A DNA stretch of 64,000 nt from Acholoe squamosa (Eukaryota > Annelida > Polychaeta > Phyllodocida > Polynoidae), in NCBI GenBank assembly GCA_949317995.1, contig OX439040.1:27568030-27632029 (forward strand), given 5' to 3'. The stretch's first letter is position 1. The number at the start of each line of letters is the position of its first letter. A program made the position numbers and the translations under genes. The notes under the pieces were generated by a model. The model was given only the letters and a program-made list of their open reading frames with translations. It did not search any database and had not been told where the DNA came from. Shown in pieces: positions 48,599-61,189 of the stretch.

Positions 48599-48690
48599 AG
48601 ATCAAGTATATGTTCGTGCCCCGTTCCCCTATCACGGATCCCCTGCAGCCCCGACCCCCGCCCTGCTGTGTAGATGAGGTTATAATGGAA
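48599..48690 (+). CDS. candidate exon, unknown protein (phase 1 to 0)
   Basis: Acceptor CCCATGTCTAAGTTCAG, two bases and 30 codons (IKYMFVPRSPITDPLQ... to ...VDEVIME), then donor ATGGAA|GTAAGT, which is consensus. Separated from the next exon by a 78-bp intron. Confidence 0.45.
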
Positions 48691-48768
48691 GTAAGTGGCG
48701 CCCTCTAGGCGGTGAGCTGCTCACGAGCCGCCCCTGACACCTGACCCACCGTGTATCAATACCCACAG

Positions 48769-48822
48769 GAGCTGCTCACCCTCACCCCGGGGTCAAGGCC
48801 AAGGTCACCACCGGCCGCTTAA
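48769..48822 (+). CDS. candidate last exon (ELLTLTPGSRPRSPPAA)
   Basis: Acceptor CAATACCCACAG after a CTGAC-type branch region, then 17 codons and TAA in phase 0, matching 48599-48690. A competing donor (ATGAGG|GTAAGG at 48849) would apply in another frame. Confidence 0.35.
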   Translation, partial: ELLTLTPGSRPRSPPAA

Positions 48823-51813
48823 GCAAAACTCCAGAGAGCGAACTATGAGGGTAAGGTACAGCAGTTCTCATCTACACCTACCAGCGGGCGTACAGGACAC
48901 CTACTGGGCGTCTGCTACAGTATGCCAGGTGCCTTCTTGAAAAGAAGGGAATCCCTTACCCAGACTGGTCCCTACCTGTGTGCCCAATTTGTATCTACAG
49001 AGATTGTACCAGTGACATCACTGTGGCAGGTATAAGTACAGCCTGTACTGGTTTGGGCTGGAGGCAGGCTGCAGTGAGGGTGCAGCAGGAAGGTATGGGG
49101 GTCAGGGCGGCCCTGGAGGCGGCTTCTCTAACCGCTCACCTGGCTGGTGGGTGATGTACGAGCAGCTCGTACATACTGGAAGTGGTGAGAGACAAGCCCA
49201 GCACACAGTGAGTCCATGTTGGGGGGGGGGGGCAGAATGGGTGGCCGATAGAGATGTAAAACCAAGGGGAAACAGCATGTTGACCGATCGGTTGGTTTAC
49301 CACCAAAACAAACAAACAGGAAGTGCAGAGGTGCCCCTACAGCAGTATACAATTTATCAACTAATCTATATAAGTCCCCATGCTTCGTGTATAGAGTGGT
49401 TATTGAGAGTCGGGTAAAAATTTGATGGATTCAGTGCCTCTTAACAGACAGAAAAACTAAGACGCTTTTCCGGTCTATGTTAAATCCCATAAGAGGTGCG
49501 AATAGGTTCAACGTTCCCACGCTTTTCGTCCGGAGTGGTGCGTATAATTGATGAATGTTGATGAATTTGCCATCATTACATCCGTCCGCGCGTCTCTATT
49601 GATGTAAAAGTGATCGTTATTAATTTTTTTTCTCAATTATTCACTGTTATAATATAGAAATATGATAAAGAATGGACAAAGGATATGATTTGAATCAATA
49701 TGTATTATTACAAAGATAAAATAACTATGTGTTCGCCCTGTCGTTAATTCGCATCACAAAGCTGTGGTTGTGCAAATTGACCCAAATAACCAGGGAAATT
49801 GGGTCGGGCATGCGCAGATAGAACCAAAATCCAACATGGCAGACAGCGAGAAGATCGACTTGTGGGGCTATAACAGTAAATAGATAGGGTATATCCGATT
49901 CAATTCAATTGATATTGCCAAAGATGCATGGATTATATTCAAAAAGCCATTAATTTCAAGTTAAATCGATAGAATATATCATTTCTCCGTCAAAAATGCT
50001 TCCGGCAAGGAGGGGTCGCGCATGTGCACAGAACATCAAAATCCAAAATGGCGGGCAACGACACGATCGACTCACGGTGCCATCCAAACTGCTGGATTAT
50101 AACAAAATGGAGGAGAATTACACTGTCTCATGCGTTTTTATGGTTAATATGGATCATTATTCAAGACCTGCTGGTATTGTGCAATGCTTAACTCGCCAAG
50201 AGAGGAGTTATTCGCCAATGAAACATACAAGCGATAATGGATGCATTCTCCATAGGCTTAACCATTGACAGTGATAACGCTTGAAGAAAACATGAGGTTA
50301 GTATCAGAAGGGGCCTAAAAGAAGAGATTAAGTGCCCTTTCGAGTTACTTGCATTGCAAAATGCTGTCCTATATTTGACTCATGAAATGATTCAGTTGTT
50401 TCTGGTTTCGTGAATTGTATTTCTGAGAGGCAGTGAATCAATATATGAAGAAGAGATTGAGGAAACGATCTAGGCTCTTTCGAGACCTTCAGAGATATAC
50501 CATTAGACACAAAATCCAAGTTGGGATTGGCCCCAGCTTCTACGACTACAGAATGTCACACGATGAATAACACGAAGGGGTAACTGAGAATGTTCACATT
50601 TGTTACCATACCTGAGAACCACATTGTGTGGTATTTCAACAAACATGTCGGCTACATGTGTCTACGAACCCACCTGCCCGCATCTATACCTGCTACATAC
50701 ATGGACTGGAGAACAGAAAGGATAGTTCGTGAACGGTCCCATGGGGTATCATTACTGCCTGTCTACTCACAGTTACAGACACAAGGTCAGATAGGTCAGC
50801 AGGGGAGCGTTTTACCATGGGAGCACGTTCTACTCTATTCAAATGCTGCTCTATTCCCATAAGGGTCTTTGTCTCAATTACATAGCTTATGACAAGCATG
50901 TGTCTGTCACGAGGAGAGGTAAAGCCGAGACATGTTATATTGCTTTATATAAAGTGGACTGATCAACAGGCGATGTAAGACTCCTTAGTTGGGCCAATTG
51001 GTTCATATAATCCATTGCCGGAGGGAAAACAGATTATTCCCCTAACTTTTACATCAATATGCCATTCATAAGGTCGTTATTGAGGATGCTACACCCAAAG
51101 TGCAACACCTCCCTGGCGTTCCCTGCATGCGGCCTCCATGCTAATACCCACACCTTCAAAGGTCATGTGAAATACCACAGGAGTTTTATCTCTCATCACA
51201 TCAGCTCACCTGCCTTAAACTCTCAGCTTCAATTTCACACGTGCCTGACATGCCTGAGTTAATACTACATGTTTATATCTGCCACATCCAGCCCTTACTG
51301 TTTCAGTATAGCTTTGACTACATCACACCTCAAAACTAGAACTGCTAAAAATCAAACTTTAAAGGTGCATATGGATTTGGTCAATGCAGGTATACAGTAG
51401 CAGCAAAATGGCCCCATCATGTATACAGGTTTGAATAATTTATTTGGACATGGGCTGTAACTGTTGCCTGACATGTGTTGCAGCCTGTTTGGGGCAACAT
51501 GAAACATGCCAGATAACATTTCTCTCATGGTAAGGGTGGTCATTAAACTATGAAAATAGGAATGTGAAATTGGACTTGGATGTTAATGAAAGTTTAAATC
51601 ATTGTTCGTTGACAACGTACCTTCGTAGACATGCTATGCAGTGGCCATTTACAGTGCAGTAAACTATGTACTAAATTAACTAAAAATAGCAATGATGGTC
51701 CATATGTGCTCTATTGGTCTCAGTTTTTGTGTCGAGTTGCTACTGTGCGGTATAGGCCTTAGAGTGGACGCCCAATGGGGCCGCCATAGCTTGGTTTGAT
51801 CCCTGCAGAGGTA
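48823..51813. other. no firm gene; GC-rich exon-like patch then AT-rich DNA
   Basis: 48900-49210 has several small acceptor/donor pairs (for example 48994-49022 ending GGCAG|GTATAAG) but no unique frame. A 21-bp palindrome, ATGTACGAGCAGCTCGTACAT, lies at 49154. A G11 run is at 49221. The rest is unassigned. Confidence 0.35.
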
Positions 51814-52688
51814 CACTGTAAAAAATGTGTTTGGATCCTAAACACATTTCTAAACACTTTCTTGCAACAACTTTTTAAACACTTTATCCTAAACACTTTC
51901 GCTAAAGTGTTTAGGATTGCCAGGGGTTTAGACATTTTAAGTGTTTATCACATAAAGTGTTGATATGTCAAGTGTGTTTAATAATTGTAATGTGTGTAGA
52001 CACTAAGGTGTTCAGGAAAATCACTGTTTAGATATATATGTTTAGATCTGTTAAGTGTTCATATCAACAATGTGTTTAGGACTAAAGGATGTCTCTCAGC
52101 AGGTTCAGAATGGTGGACCAATTTCGAAGTCTGGTTCATTGATGTTGATCATCCAGTCATCAACATTGATTCAATGTTCTATGCCCACAAGTCTTGAGAT
52201 TAGGTCAAAACGAGTCCAAGGACTTTGATGGACAGAGTAATCCCTACCACCAAAAAATGGGTGTTTACCATGGGTCACATTGAAATCATGCTAATGGGAA
52301 GGGAACATTTCTTTTACAAATTCATTCAAAGATGAAGTGCCAATGCTAGGTCATATTAAGTTGTTGTGTATTATCATTACTATACTCAATTTTGTGTCTA
52401 TTAGAATATTATGGTTGTACCATTATGAGCATCCCCTGCCACCTGGTGAGTTGGATTCGAACCAAACATTTATACACTTACAAGTGTTTAATGTCTAAAC
52501 ACTTGATGTCAATGTGTTTGAATTCTAAACACATCATGAATAGCTCAATACCTTTTCTTGAAATGTGTTTAAGTGTTTAGAAAAAGGCGTGTCAATGCTG
52601 ATAGGTGTTTATTCTAATGAAAGTATTTAGCAAAAGCAGGTGTTTAGCAGGAAAAGTGTTTTAGGGCTAAACACATTTTTTTACAGTG
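51814..52688. mobile_element. CACTG...CAGTG (CACTA/EnSpm-like) non-autonomous element, 875 bp
   Basis: The ends CACTGTAAAAAATGTGTTT and the complementary AAACACATTTTTTTACAGTG are flanked by TA (51812-51813 and 52689-52690). AAACACTT/AAGTGTTT words are packed into the first 260 and last 220 bases in both orientations and are rare in the middle. That is the subterminal arrangement known from CACTA elements. No transposase frame. Confidence 0.8.
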
Positions 52689-52966
52689 TAGGCACTAATA
52701 ACAGGCAGCATGTTGGGGCACATTTGCTATTTTATGTAACCAAAAGATTCTGCAGTGAATTATCTGATTGGTTGATAATACATCCCACTTGCTTCCATTA
52801 TGAGGGCATTCATATGATCATGCATGGTGCCAATATTCCACAACCAATCAGCCAAGATTGTCTGCATTTACTCTTCACCTTGCAGCCAGTCTCAATGAAG
52901 CAGTGAAGAAAAACTAATCCATTATCAGCTTCAAAAGGATAAGAACAAATGAAGAGGTCACTGAAT

Positions 52967-53003
52967 TTAAGTCATAGATTTAACGTTTAAATCTATGACT
53001 TAA
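52967..53003. repeat. perfect 17-bp-arm palindrome
   Basis: TTAAGTCATAGATTTAA, three bases, then its exact complement. Confidence 0.9.
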
Positions 53004-53489
53004 ACGTTAAGGGAATGCAATGTGCATGTAGTATCACGCTGTATGGGCGTAATGATCAGACTGGAGGTGCTCAATTTTCAACGCAAAATGATTGTACCAA
53101 ACAAGAGAATGACCGATGAGGTTTGACACTTCAGGCGCGTATAGAAATAAAAGGCCAATATATAGCCCCTCGGCACCTGACAAGAAATATGATCGGCCCA
53201 GGGGTCCCCAATCTAACCATGATATTGTGAGAACCCCATTCACGCTCATAATGATAAAGCCGGGTTGGAAGCTGTGTAGCAATATCCCTGTATATTTGTG
53301 ATCTATCCGTTCTATCCTTAAAGCTATGGGGACTGCGTTATGACTGTTTGATTTGGCCGACAGCCAGTGCCGCCTCTGTCATTTATCAACCAATACCTCA
53401 CCAGCCAGAGTTGATCAGCACAGAGCTGTGGGTATGGGTAAAGGAGGATTTCTGTGAAACTGGTGTCTACACAGAGAGAAGAAGACTGA

Positions 53490-54200
53490 TCGCTTTGACA
53501 TGTACTGCACATGCCAGGATTTTTCACCTACATGACATGTGCGAAGGCATGTCAAGTCAGGTTGAGGCTCGCACATTTTGTATATCAACTCCATTTGACA
53601 TGCCAAGAGAACACATATGTGCCATATGTCTGCATGTATTATAGACATTGAGGCTTTGTATTATACATTGGGTGTTAGCATAAAACCTTTTGGTATTTTT
53701 CCTGGCCCACAGATAAGGTGTCTGGTCTCCCCTGTTGAAGTATTCAGGATTTAGGGGTTTCATTTTATTATCAAATAATACATGCAATCTTAACAATGAA
53801 ATGGTTTTCACTACCATTGAGTGAAAATACCAATACATTTTAGTGATCCATCTATACCGAGAACAAAATGACACAGAGCTACAGTAAATGTCTCAGGTGT
53901 TGGTAGTACCTCTTGGTAGTGGATAATTCTTGTACCAAAATGGTTGTTTGCCCCATCTAGTGGTATATCCTACAACAATTATGCATGTCAAACCTGACAT
54001 ATAATCACATGTCAACACAACTTTGACATGGCTGTGACCCTTGTCAAATCACAAGTGACATGGCATTTCAAGGTGTGTCAAAATGTAGGATGTGTAAGGT
54101 ATGCTACAGGTGTCATGGTGACATATGCGCACATGTCCCAGTGACATGTGCTCTCCATTTTAAATCTAACTTGACATGGGTATATATGTCATTTTCTCCA
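53490..54200. repeat. two clusters of GACATG/CATGTC words
   Basis: The hexamer occurs about four times at 53498-53604 and about nine times at 53984-54195, in both orientations, and is nearly absent between. This resembles the subterminal clusters of the CACTG elements, but no terminal inverted repeat was found. Confidence 0.45.
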
Positions 54201-55020
54201 GGTCTATTTGCTGTTCTTGTACTAATACGGCTTCACTTTCCATCTATACACCCCTGGGTGAAACTAAGCCTTTGTTGATGAATATACCCTGTCATCACAA
54301 GGTCAGGGTAAGGTCAGGGTAGGCCTTATTTTGCTGCACCAGGTATCTTAGCAGTGTACAGTCAAGCTGTACTCCATTCACCCAGTTTTTAACAAGCATT
54401 CCTACATCTAAGCTAACATACAGTACCACATAAAAAAAAAAACTACCAGCCGGCTGCTTTTTAAGCTGCTGTACTTGTCGGTCTGACCCCCTTAGGCAGC
54501 GCAGTGCCAATCTGTTGAGAGCCTTTCAACACGGGAGGCAAAAAGAGGCGGATAAAAACATTGAGCCAGGGTTGAAAGATAAAGGCTTGCCTATTTGGTG
54601 GTTGTGAGGAAACATAGGTAAGTTTCTCAAAGTCACTAGACAGAGAGTGGATTTGGGTTAAAGAGTAAAGGAGGCGTGGGTGGGGGAGCACCAGTGGAGC
54701 AGGCCTCCAATCCAGTGGGTGGTTATGGGAGGTAGGTGGGCGTTGTTGCTACAGTTAGGTGTCCCCTGGGTGGTGCTGAGTGTATTTTGGAATATTTTCT
54801 CCTGGATTTTAGCTAGGTGAAGAGGGGTGGTAGTTGTTATGGGATATGTAACTCATTTCTATAGGGTGAGGGTAGGCTTCAGGGTTAGAACAGGAAGCTG
54901 TGGGGATAATGGAATCTTATACCATTGGTGTTACGGTGTGAAATTTACCTGATGGCATGCTGAGATTTGTTAGACAGTGGGGATGAATATGTTAGGCGTC
55001 ATATGTACAACTTAGACCCA
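54200..55020. other. no gene recognised
   Basis: Unique sequence; no supported features. Confidence 0.4.
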
Positions 55021-55026
55021 AACTGC

Positions 55027-56240
55027 AATCACCGAGTACATCAAAACAACCATTGATAACTTTATTATAAGTAAACCCATCTGCTCTCTATATGTTGATT
55101 TTGAATAAGCTTTTGACACGGTTTCCTAGTCAAGATTATTAATAATATTAGAAGCATTAGAACTTAGCAAAGGCAGTTTGATTTTGTTCAAAAATCATTT
55201 AACTTCTAACCCCCAGTTATATCCATTCCTTTTCCAAATTGTGGAATGTGATATCACCCAATACAGAACTAATGTTTCTGTAAACCTGCCACATGCATGC
55301 GTGCTGTAACACAAAAAACACTAGATGATACACGGTTCACTTTGAATAATGTTGTATTAGAAAACGTTAATAGTTTCCCCTATTTAGGCATTACATTTGA
55401 TACATAATTAAAGTTACTAGACCCCAGAGTAAGGGCCAAACAGAGCAAAAAGAAAAAGACTAAAAAACGGCTTTGTAAAAAAAGCAAACAAAAAAAAAAC
55501 AAACTTATCTAGCAGTAACTGCTAGTACGAGCAGATGTTGAACGCAATGGCTGAGTATTGTGAGGAAAATTATAGTCCATCAGAGAAGACTATGGCGACT
55601 TGGAATCATTGACTAGTCTACAAGTCTCACTATTAGGACTTTGAGTCGCTGCGCTAATTATAACATTCCTCTTTATGATACCTAGGGTATTCCATGTTTT
55701 GCTAGCAGTGTAAACGTGGAAAAGCAATAATATCTATGTGAATCTAGCATATATCATATTGTCTGGCTATCATAGAAGCTATACCTTGGCGGATTCAGGA
55801 TTTGGTAAAGGGGTGGGTACGCCCCTCCAGTGGATAGAATGCGGCAGCACAGCCCCATGTTAGATTTGGGTCTAAAAGGGGCCTTTAAACTCTTTGATCA
55901 GCCAAATTGAAGGGGATGCGTGCCCCCGTCTTCATCCTAAACCAATAAAAAAATGGAGGTTCCACTATGTTTGAAGTGTCATGAATTTCTTAAACCTGAC
56001 AGCACACCTTGTAATCCCTTCCTAGAGCGAATTCTGTGTGCATGTATTAAGATGTTCATGAATACAATAGGCTTTTCTATCAATGAATATATCTAAGTGA
56101 TCCTGATTGGGAGTATAAAGTGAACCAAGAAATTGCACTAGCTGAGTGTACTTACTTCCGTAATATATTAACTACACTCAGATTTGATTAAAGGGAGGTT
56201 TGCAGGGAGAGGGTTTATCCCTACTATTTGAATAAATAGA
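55027..56240 (+). pseudogene. decayed LINE (non-LTR retrotransposon) reverse transcriptase
   Basis: One plus frame reads ITEYIKTTIDNFIISK, then LYVDFE*AFDTVS, which is the catalytic-region motif YVDFEKAFD of LINE reverse transcriptases with Lys replaced by a stop. Further on FTLNNVVLENVNSFPYLGITF matches the conserved ENVNSFKYLGI-type segment after the palm domain. A later segment with C-L-K-C spacing (LCLKCHEFLKPD, about 55960) may be the C-terminal end. Stops and frameshifts throughout show a dead copy. The clade (CR1/Jockey-like) is not certain. Confidence 0.75.
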
Positions 56241-56470
56241 GAAAAAAAAACAGCAGTCAGAGACTCAAAATAATAACTGCATGGGAGAATCTTGATAGTT
56301 ATCACGACCTATCACACACATGTGAATGATATTTTAGGGGAACGTGACTATGTGAGTCCCCGTGCCTGGTTGGCCGACCCGCAGGGGCAGGTCACCGGGT
56401 AGTCACATGTCCCCTATCGGTATCACACCGGTCCAGGCATGGGTGGAAGGTAGGAAACATTGTACGGAAA

Positions 56471-56543
56471 GTAACTCAGCGTTAGAGCTTCCGCTTGCAA
56501 GTTGGAGGGTCCAGGCTTCGTCTCCCGGTTTCCCTAAAACGTT
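56471..56543 (+). repeat. tRNA-Ala(UGC)-like pseudogene or SINE head
   Basis: TAACTCAGCGTTAGAGC (A box), GCTTGCAAGT (anticodon loop with TGC) and GGCTTCGTCTC (imperfect B box) are in order. A partial acceptor stem (GGAAA/TTTCC) remains. TTTT follows nearby. The poor B box and T stem argue against a working tRNA. Confidence 0.5.
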
Positions 56544-56989
56544 TTCGCCAACCCCTACAATATATTTGACCTCTTCAGGTTAGAATGCAAAAGAATTAAT
56601 ATGTTTGATTTTGGTTGGTTCTTGTGAGTTTTGGAATTCTGTTGAATAGGGTAATCTGCACACTGCAAACAGTTTTGTTTATAATATTAAGAGGAACGCC
56701 TGAATGTAAGAGAGATAACCATATGCAATTCATACAGTGTAGAATAAACAAAAACAGCGATAGAAATACTTGAATCACGGTTCATAGGAAAGCATGGTGC
56801 GTCCAGTACATATACTAACAGTCAAACTGTGAATCATGAGACACCAAATAATGATTGACACAACTCAACAGCGCCTCGTGAACAACCCTATAGTGTGGTG
56901 AGCAGTTTATCAGTGAGAAACACACATAGTAACTGATAATAGTGATGTGATAAGCGGTAGTTGGTGATGAGAGGAGGGCTGTGGATGAG

Positions 56990-57022
56990 GGTTACCTGGG
57001 GTAACATATACCCCAGGTAACC
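56990..57022. repeat. perfect 14-bp-arm palindrome
   Basis: GGTTACCTGGGGTA, five bases, then TACCCCAGGTAACC. Confidence 0.9.
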
Positions 57023-57446
57023 TATACACCAGGTATGACGATAGATGTGTGGAGGCGGTGTGAGGCAGCACGTGGTGGGAGGAGCAGGATCTTCTGACAG
57101 GACGTACGGTATATGGTTAACTCTTTAAAGGCAGCATAGAGTAAGCCTATTTCTCTTTGGCGTTGGACATTGAATGAGAAGATTCAGCCATACTCTTTGG
57201 CACATCTATCATAAGGACAGCAGGCTTCCTTGTTGCAGCCTATGACGTCACAATAAACCAAATGTATCAGGAGTTGCATTGCTTAAGCATACAGGCTGTT
57301 ACAAAATATATACTTTCAAATGGGAAAAGTAAAGTTAAAAGTAGCATTTCATCAGGTCGGGTAACTCAGCCGGACCATTCCGTACCTAGTAATGAAAAGA
57401 AGCATGCAATCAAGGGTTAAATACACTTATCAGTAGCATTTACTTG

Positions 57447-57960
57447 ATAGTCTAGGAGATATAGCATCAACCTTGGCACTTTTGGCAGGAAACATGAAAC
57501 TTTGCATACAGGGGTTTTTGAACGTGCTGAATCCATTTCTAAGTGGAAACATCATTTTCGAGAAATTGACATTGAAAAGACATTGAAAAGAAAAAGTAAA
57601 TAATTCATATGAAAATACACTAAAATTCATTGAGGATTTAATGGGATAGGAAATAAACAGAGTGGCAATGAAAGCCATGTGTTACTCATTGAAGTATATT
57701 GCAATTAGTGTGATATCATGCATAGAAAGAGTCTTTCCTTGAAATAGGGCCCGAAAAAGGTAGCCATTACCGAAATTCCCTATTTTTGCAATAACTCTGC
57801 AGGTGGTGATGATAGACACTAATTTCAAGTGTCTACTACCATATTTTCGGGGTCTGGGAACTCATTGATAACATCCTGATTTTTCTCAGAAGCATACTAA
57901 GCCTTTTATAGGCCTATTTCAGGCCACCATTACCAAAAGTCACAATTTTGCAATTACTCC
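57447..57960. repeat. long inverted repeat, left arm
   Basis: Matches the reverse complement of 60045-60575. Shared words include TAGTCTAGGAGATATAGCAT at the outside and CACTTTTGGCAGGAA, GGCCCGAAAAAGGTAGCCAT and TCTACTACCATATTTTC inside. Arms differ by substitutions and small indels. Confidence 0.9.
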
Positions 57961-58408
57961 TGGGTCCAGGCCCTTTTGGTGTCCAGTTGACTGGACTATA
58001 GCCCAGAAACCTCTGTTCACTATTATTTTTGGAAGGTTTTAACCCATTTATATATGGTTGCTGCTGTTTATCCCCTCACATGGCATTGACAATAATCCTA
58101 GTCTATCAATACCATTCTACATGACAATAAAAGAAAAAAAAAGCATATAAACCTATTGTTTAGTTTGGATTGTAGACTAGTAAGGAAGAGGGGTATCCAG
58201 ATAGATACTAGTGTACAGGTAGAGTGCTGTAAAGCAACTGCAGTCAGCAATTCCATACCCCATCACCTTACTTGGGGATTATTGTAACCTGTCTGCCTTG
58301 GAAATCAAGAAATATCCAACAATTATCCCACTTATTGGTGAGCCTTGTGTATGGTTCACCAACCCTAGATGACTGTTTTTCTATGGTAGCAGAACCCCCT
58401 TGTCACTA

Positions 58409-58630
58409 CCATAAATCCTCGCGTATAGGATGTGCCTCAGATAACAAGAATAGTCTCAGATGCGTCCTATACGATTTACCTGAGCTCAGGGTGGGTCCTA
58501 TAGGCGAGGATTTTACACTATAGCACAGTACTAAAATGACCAAAACTTGACGAGATGAGTCCTATAGGATTTAGCCTAACTCAGGGTGCGTCCTATACTC
58601 GAGGGGCATCCTATATATAAGGATTTATGG
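58409..58630. mobile_element. Tc1/mariner-type MITE (222 bp)
   Basis: Ends CCATAAATCCTCGCGTATAG and the complementary CCTATATATAAGGATTTATGG are flanked by TA (58407-58408 and 58631-58632). It lies in the spacer of the long inverted repeat and is similar in design to 14389 and 21268. Confidence 0.82.
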
Positions 58631-59649
58631 TAGTATGAAAACATATACACCTATTTAGCAGTGAAAACACTGCTGACCATTCACATAGTCTGCCACAGCT
58701 AACCCTTGCTGCAACACCCTTTCCCCCACCCCAACCATCAGTCAAACCATACTTCAAACGACCAGTCAATCGAGCTCCAGTCCTTTACAGCTGCAATAGC
58801 AGTGGCCAGATTATTGCAACTTGATTGTACATCTATCTTAGAACCTCGTTCCACCATACTGAGAGCTTTATCTGGGAGCTTTACCCACAAGATGGAACTT
58901 AGGCCTATACCAGGTTTCAGCACAGAATAATACCATAAACCATGAATTTTGCTGTATATTTGAATGTCAATGTCTGCCCCCTGTTATGGACTCTGCTAAA
59001 TCCTGATAGCATTCACATAACATATAATATCATATATTTGTGAATGGTTATTTGAAATTAACCTGCAAATGTTAGGTACAAATTGGCAAAGGCAAGCTAG
59101 CCTAGATACAGGTCAATTATTTTTGAATCTACAAATGCCTATTTATTCTAGGTGAAGCTATAAAATTCCTACACATAGGCGTAGGAAGCAAATCTTCATT
59201 TTGGGGACCCAGCAGGGGTCCCACCTCGACCACCTTGAATTGTCAGCTCAAGTGCAATAGTGCCTATACATACCTATAATCTTTGTACAGAAAAGTAATT
59301 TTTGATGAATTTTAGATCTGATTTGAGGCCCAGGCCCTCATTTCCCCTATCCCATTACTATATCAATCTAATTTGAGATGCAAGGTTTTAGCCTCTTGTT
59401 CAATTCATTACGAATTCTTGGCAAATTTTGAGGGGCCCAAGCATACTCAGGCCCCACTTCCTTTATGATTAGGGGGGCCCAGGGTCCCAGCTACATTGAT
59501 ATTGACACCTTGGTTATCAACCAAAGTTAACATCTTTGTTTGGAACTACTTTGAGAAGGAATGGAGAAAGCAATGAATTATGAATAACATATAGATGAGT
59601 AGGGCCATTTTTTGCATGTACAGAATAACCATAAAGACATCTTGATTGT

Positions 59650-60250
59650 GTTCTTAGACAGGAAAATAAGGATATGGACTTTGCGATAACAAGGCTATAA
59701 GCTTTACTTTCAAGATGATATTGTAATTGTGACTCTCAAGAATGGATACCCTGTCCATGACTATCATACACCAATAGATATACACAGTAGATGAGGAAGA
59801 ATGCCTCTATTATATCCCTAGACCCTGGGTATTTGAATATAGTCACATCAGATCGGTGACTATCTGCCATGGTAGCATAAATATGGTAAAAGTGGTTAAT
59901 TTTGGTAATGGCTTCCTTGTCCATGATATGATGATAAATATATATATGACAGATGAAGAACGATGCTTCTTTTGTGTTCCTTAACCCTGAAAAATGGGGA
60001 TATAGCCACTGAATGAATGTCTATCTGTCTAATTAGCAAAGTTATTGCAAAAAATGGTAATGGCAGCCTGAAATAAGCCTATAATTGGCTTAGTGTGCTT
60101 CTGTGAAAAATCAGGATGTTATCAATGAGTTCCCAGACCCTGAAAATATGGTAGTAGACACTTGAAATGAGTGTCTATCCTCACCACCTGCAGAGTTATT
60201 GTAAAAATAGGGAATTTTGGTAATGGCTACCTTTTTCGGGCCCTATTTCA
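59650..60250. repeat. degenerate tandem repeat, about 150-190 bp unit, three copies
   Basis: CCTGGGTATTTGAATATAG, CCTGAAAAATGGGGATATAG and CCTGAAAATATGGTAGTAG begin successive blocks. Each block ends in a GGTAATGGC.. word, followed by TTCC, AGCC or TACC. The last copies form part of the right arm of the long inverted repeat. Confidence 0.65.
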
Positions 60251-60575
60251 GGGGAAAAAAACGTTTCTACACATGATATCACACTCAATATAATATTTTC
60301 AAATGATAACACATGGCTTTTATTGCTTTTCCATTTATTTCCTATCCCATTAAATCCTCAATGAATTTTAATGTATTTTTTTTATGAATTTTTTACTTTT
60401 TCTTTTCAATGTCAGTTTTGAAGAGGAAACGCTTCTCGAAAATGATGTTTCCACTTAGAAATGGATTCAGCATGTTCAAAAAACCCTTGTAGGCAAAGTT
60501 CCATGCTTCCTGCCAAAAGTGCCAAGGTCAACCCAAAATCATGCTATATCTCCTAGACTATGAGGAGATACAGTA
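60045..60575. repeat. long inverted repeat, right arm
   Basis: Reverse complement of the left arm at 57447-57960; about 2.1 kb of spacer between. Ends ATGCTATATCTCCTAGACTA at the outside. Confidence 0.9.
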
Positions 60576-61189
60576 TTTTCCAGTAAAGACTGTGCTGCAT
60601 GGGGTCTATTGCAACATCATTCATAGACTGCATTAGAGAGGCATCCTGTCTATCCTTACAATAGTAGATGTCTTAATATGTATGGCTGAATCCTTTTATT
60701 CATAATGTATATTATCGAAAAAGGTCATCGAGAAAATAGGGTTGTTTTTCCCTTAGGCTTGTGAAATGATACAATCTAGACATAAAGGTGTCGCATGATG
60801 GAAAGTGCCTGTCAAGGATAATGGTTGGAACTGATATAATCTTCCTGCGTCATCACCAGCCGAGCTCTATGTACCTCGTCCCTCATCTAGTGCAACCCCT
60901 CCCCCACAAACAACAAGTGTGTTAACTTAATGGCTACATCGTCGCAAATGTCAAGCAAGTATTAAGATATTTTCTATCCGTTTTTTTCCCTTCTCATTCC
61001 TAGTACTTTCTCTTACCAGTATATCAGAGATACCAGAGCCAGAAATAGAACCTAGACACAACCCAGAAGTCCATCATTCACCAATTAATTAATTTCACAT
61101 TTTATCAGTCAGTAATTAGCAGACAAACAGCTCATGTATCTATAGTTCGTCACTTTTCTCCAATAAAACAATGTGCAAGGAAATGCTCA

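Noticed and set aside
49996..50268. 90-codon plus frame
   Set aside because: No motif, neighbouring exon or splice border of quality.
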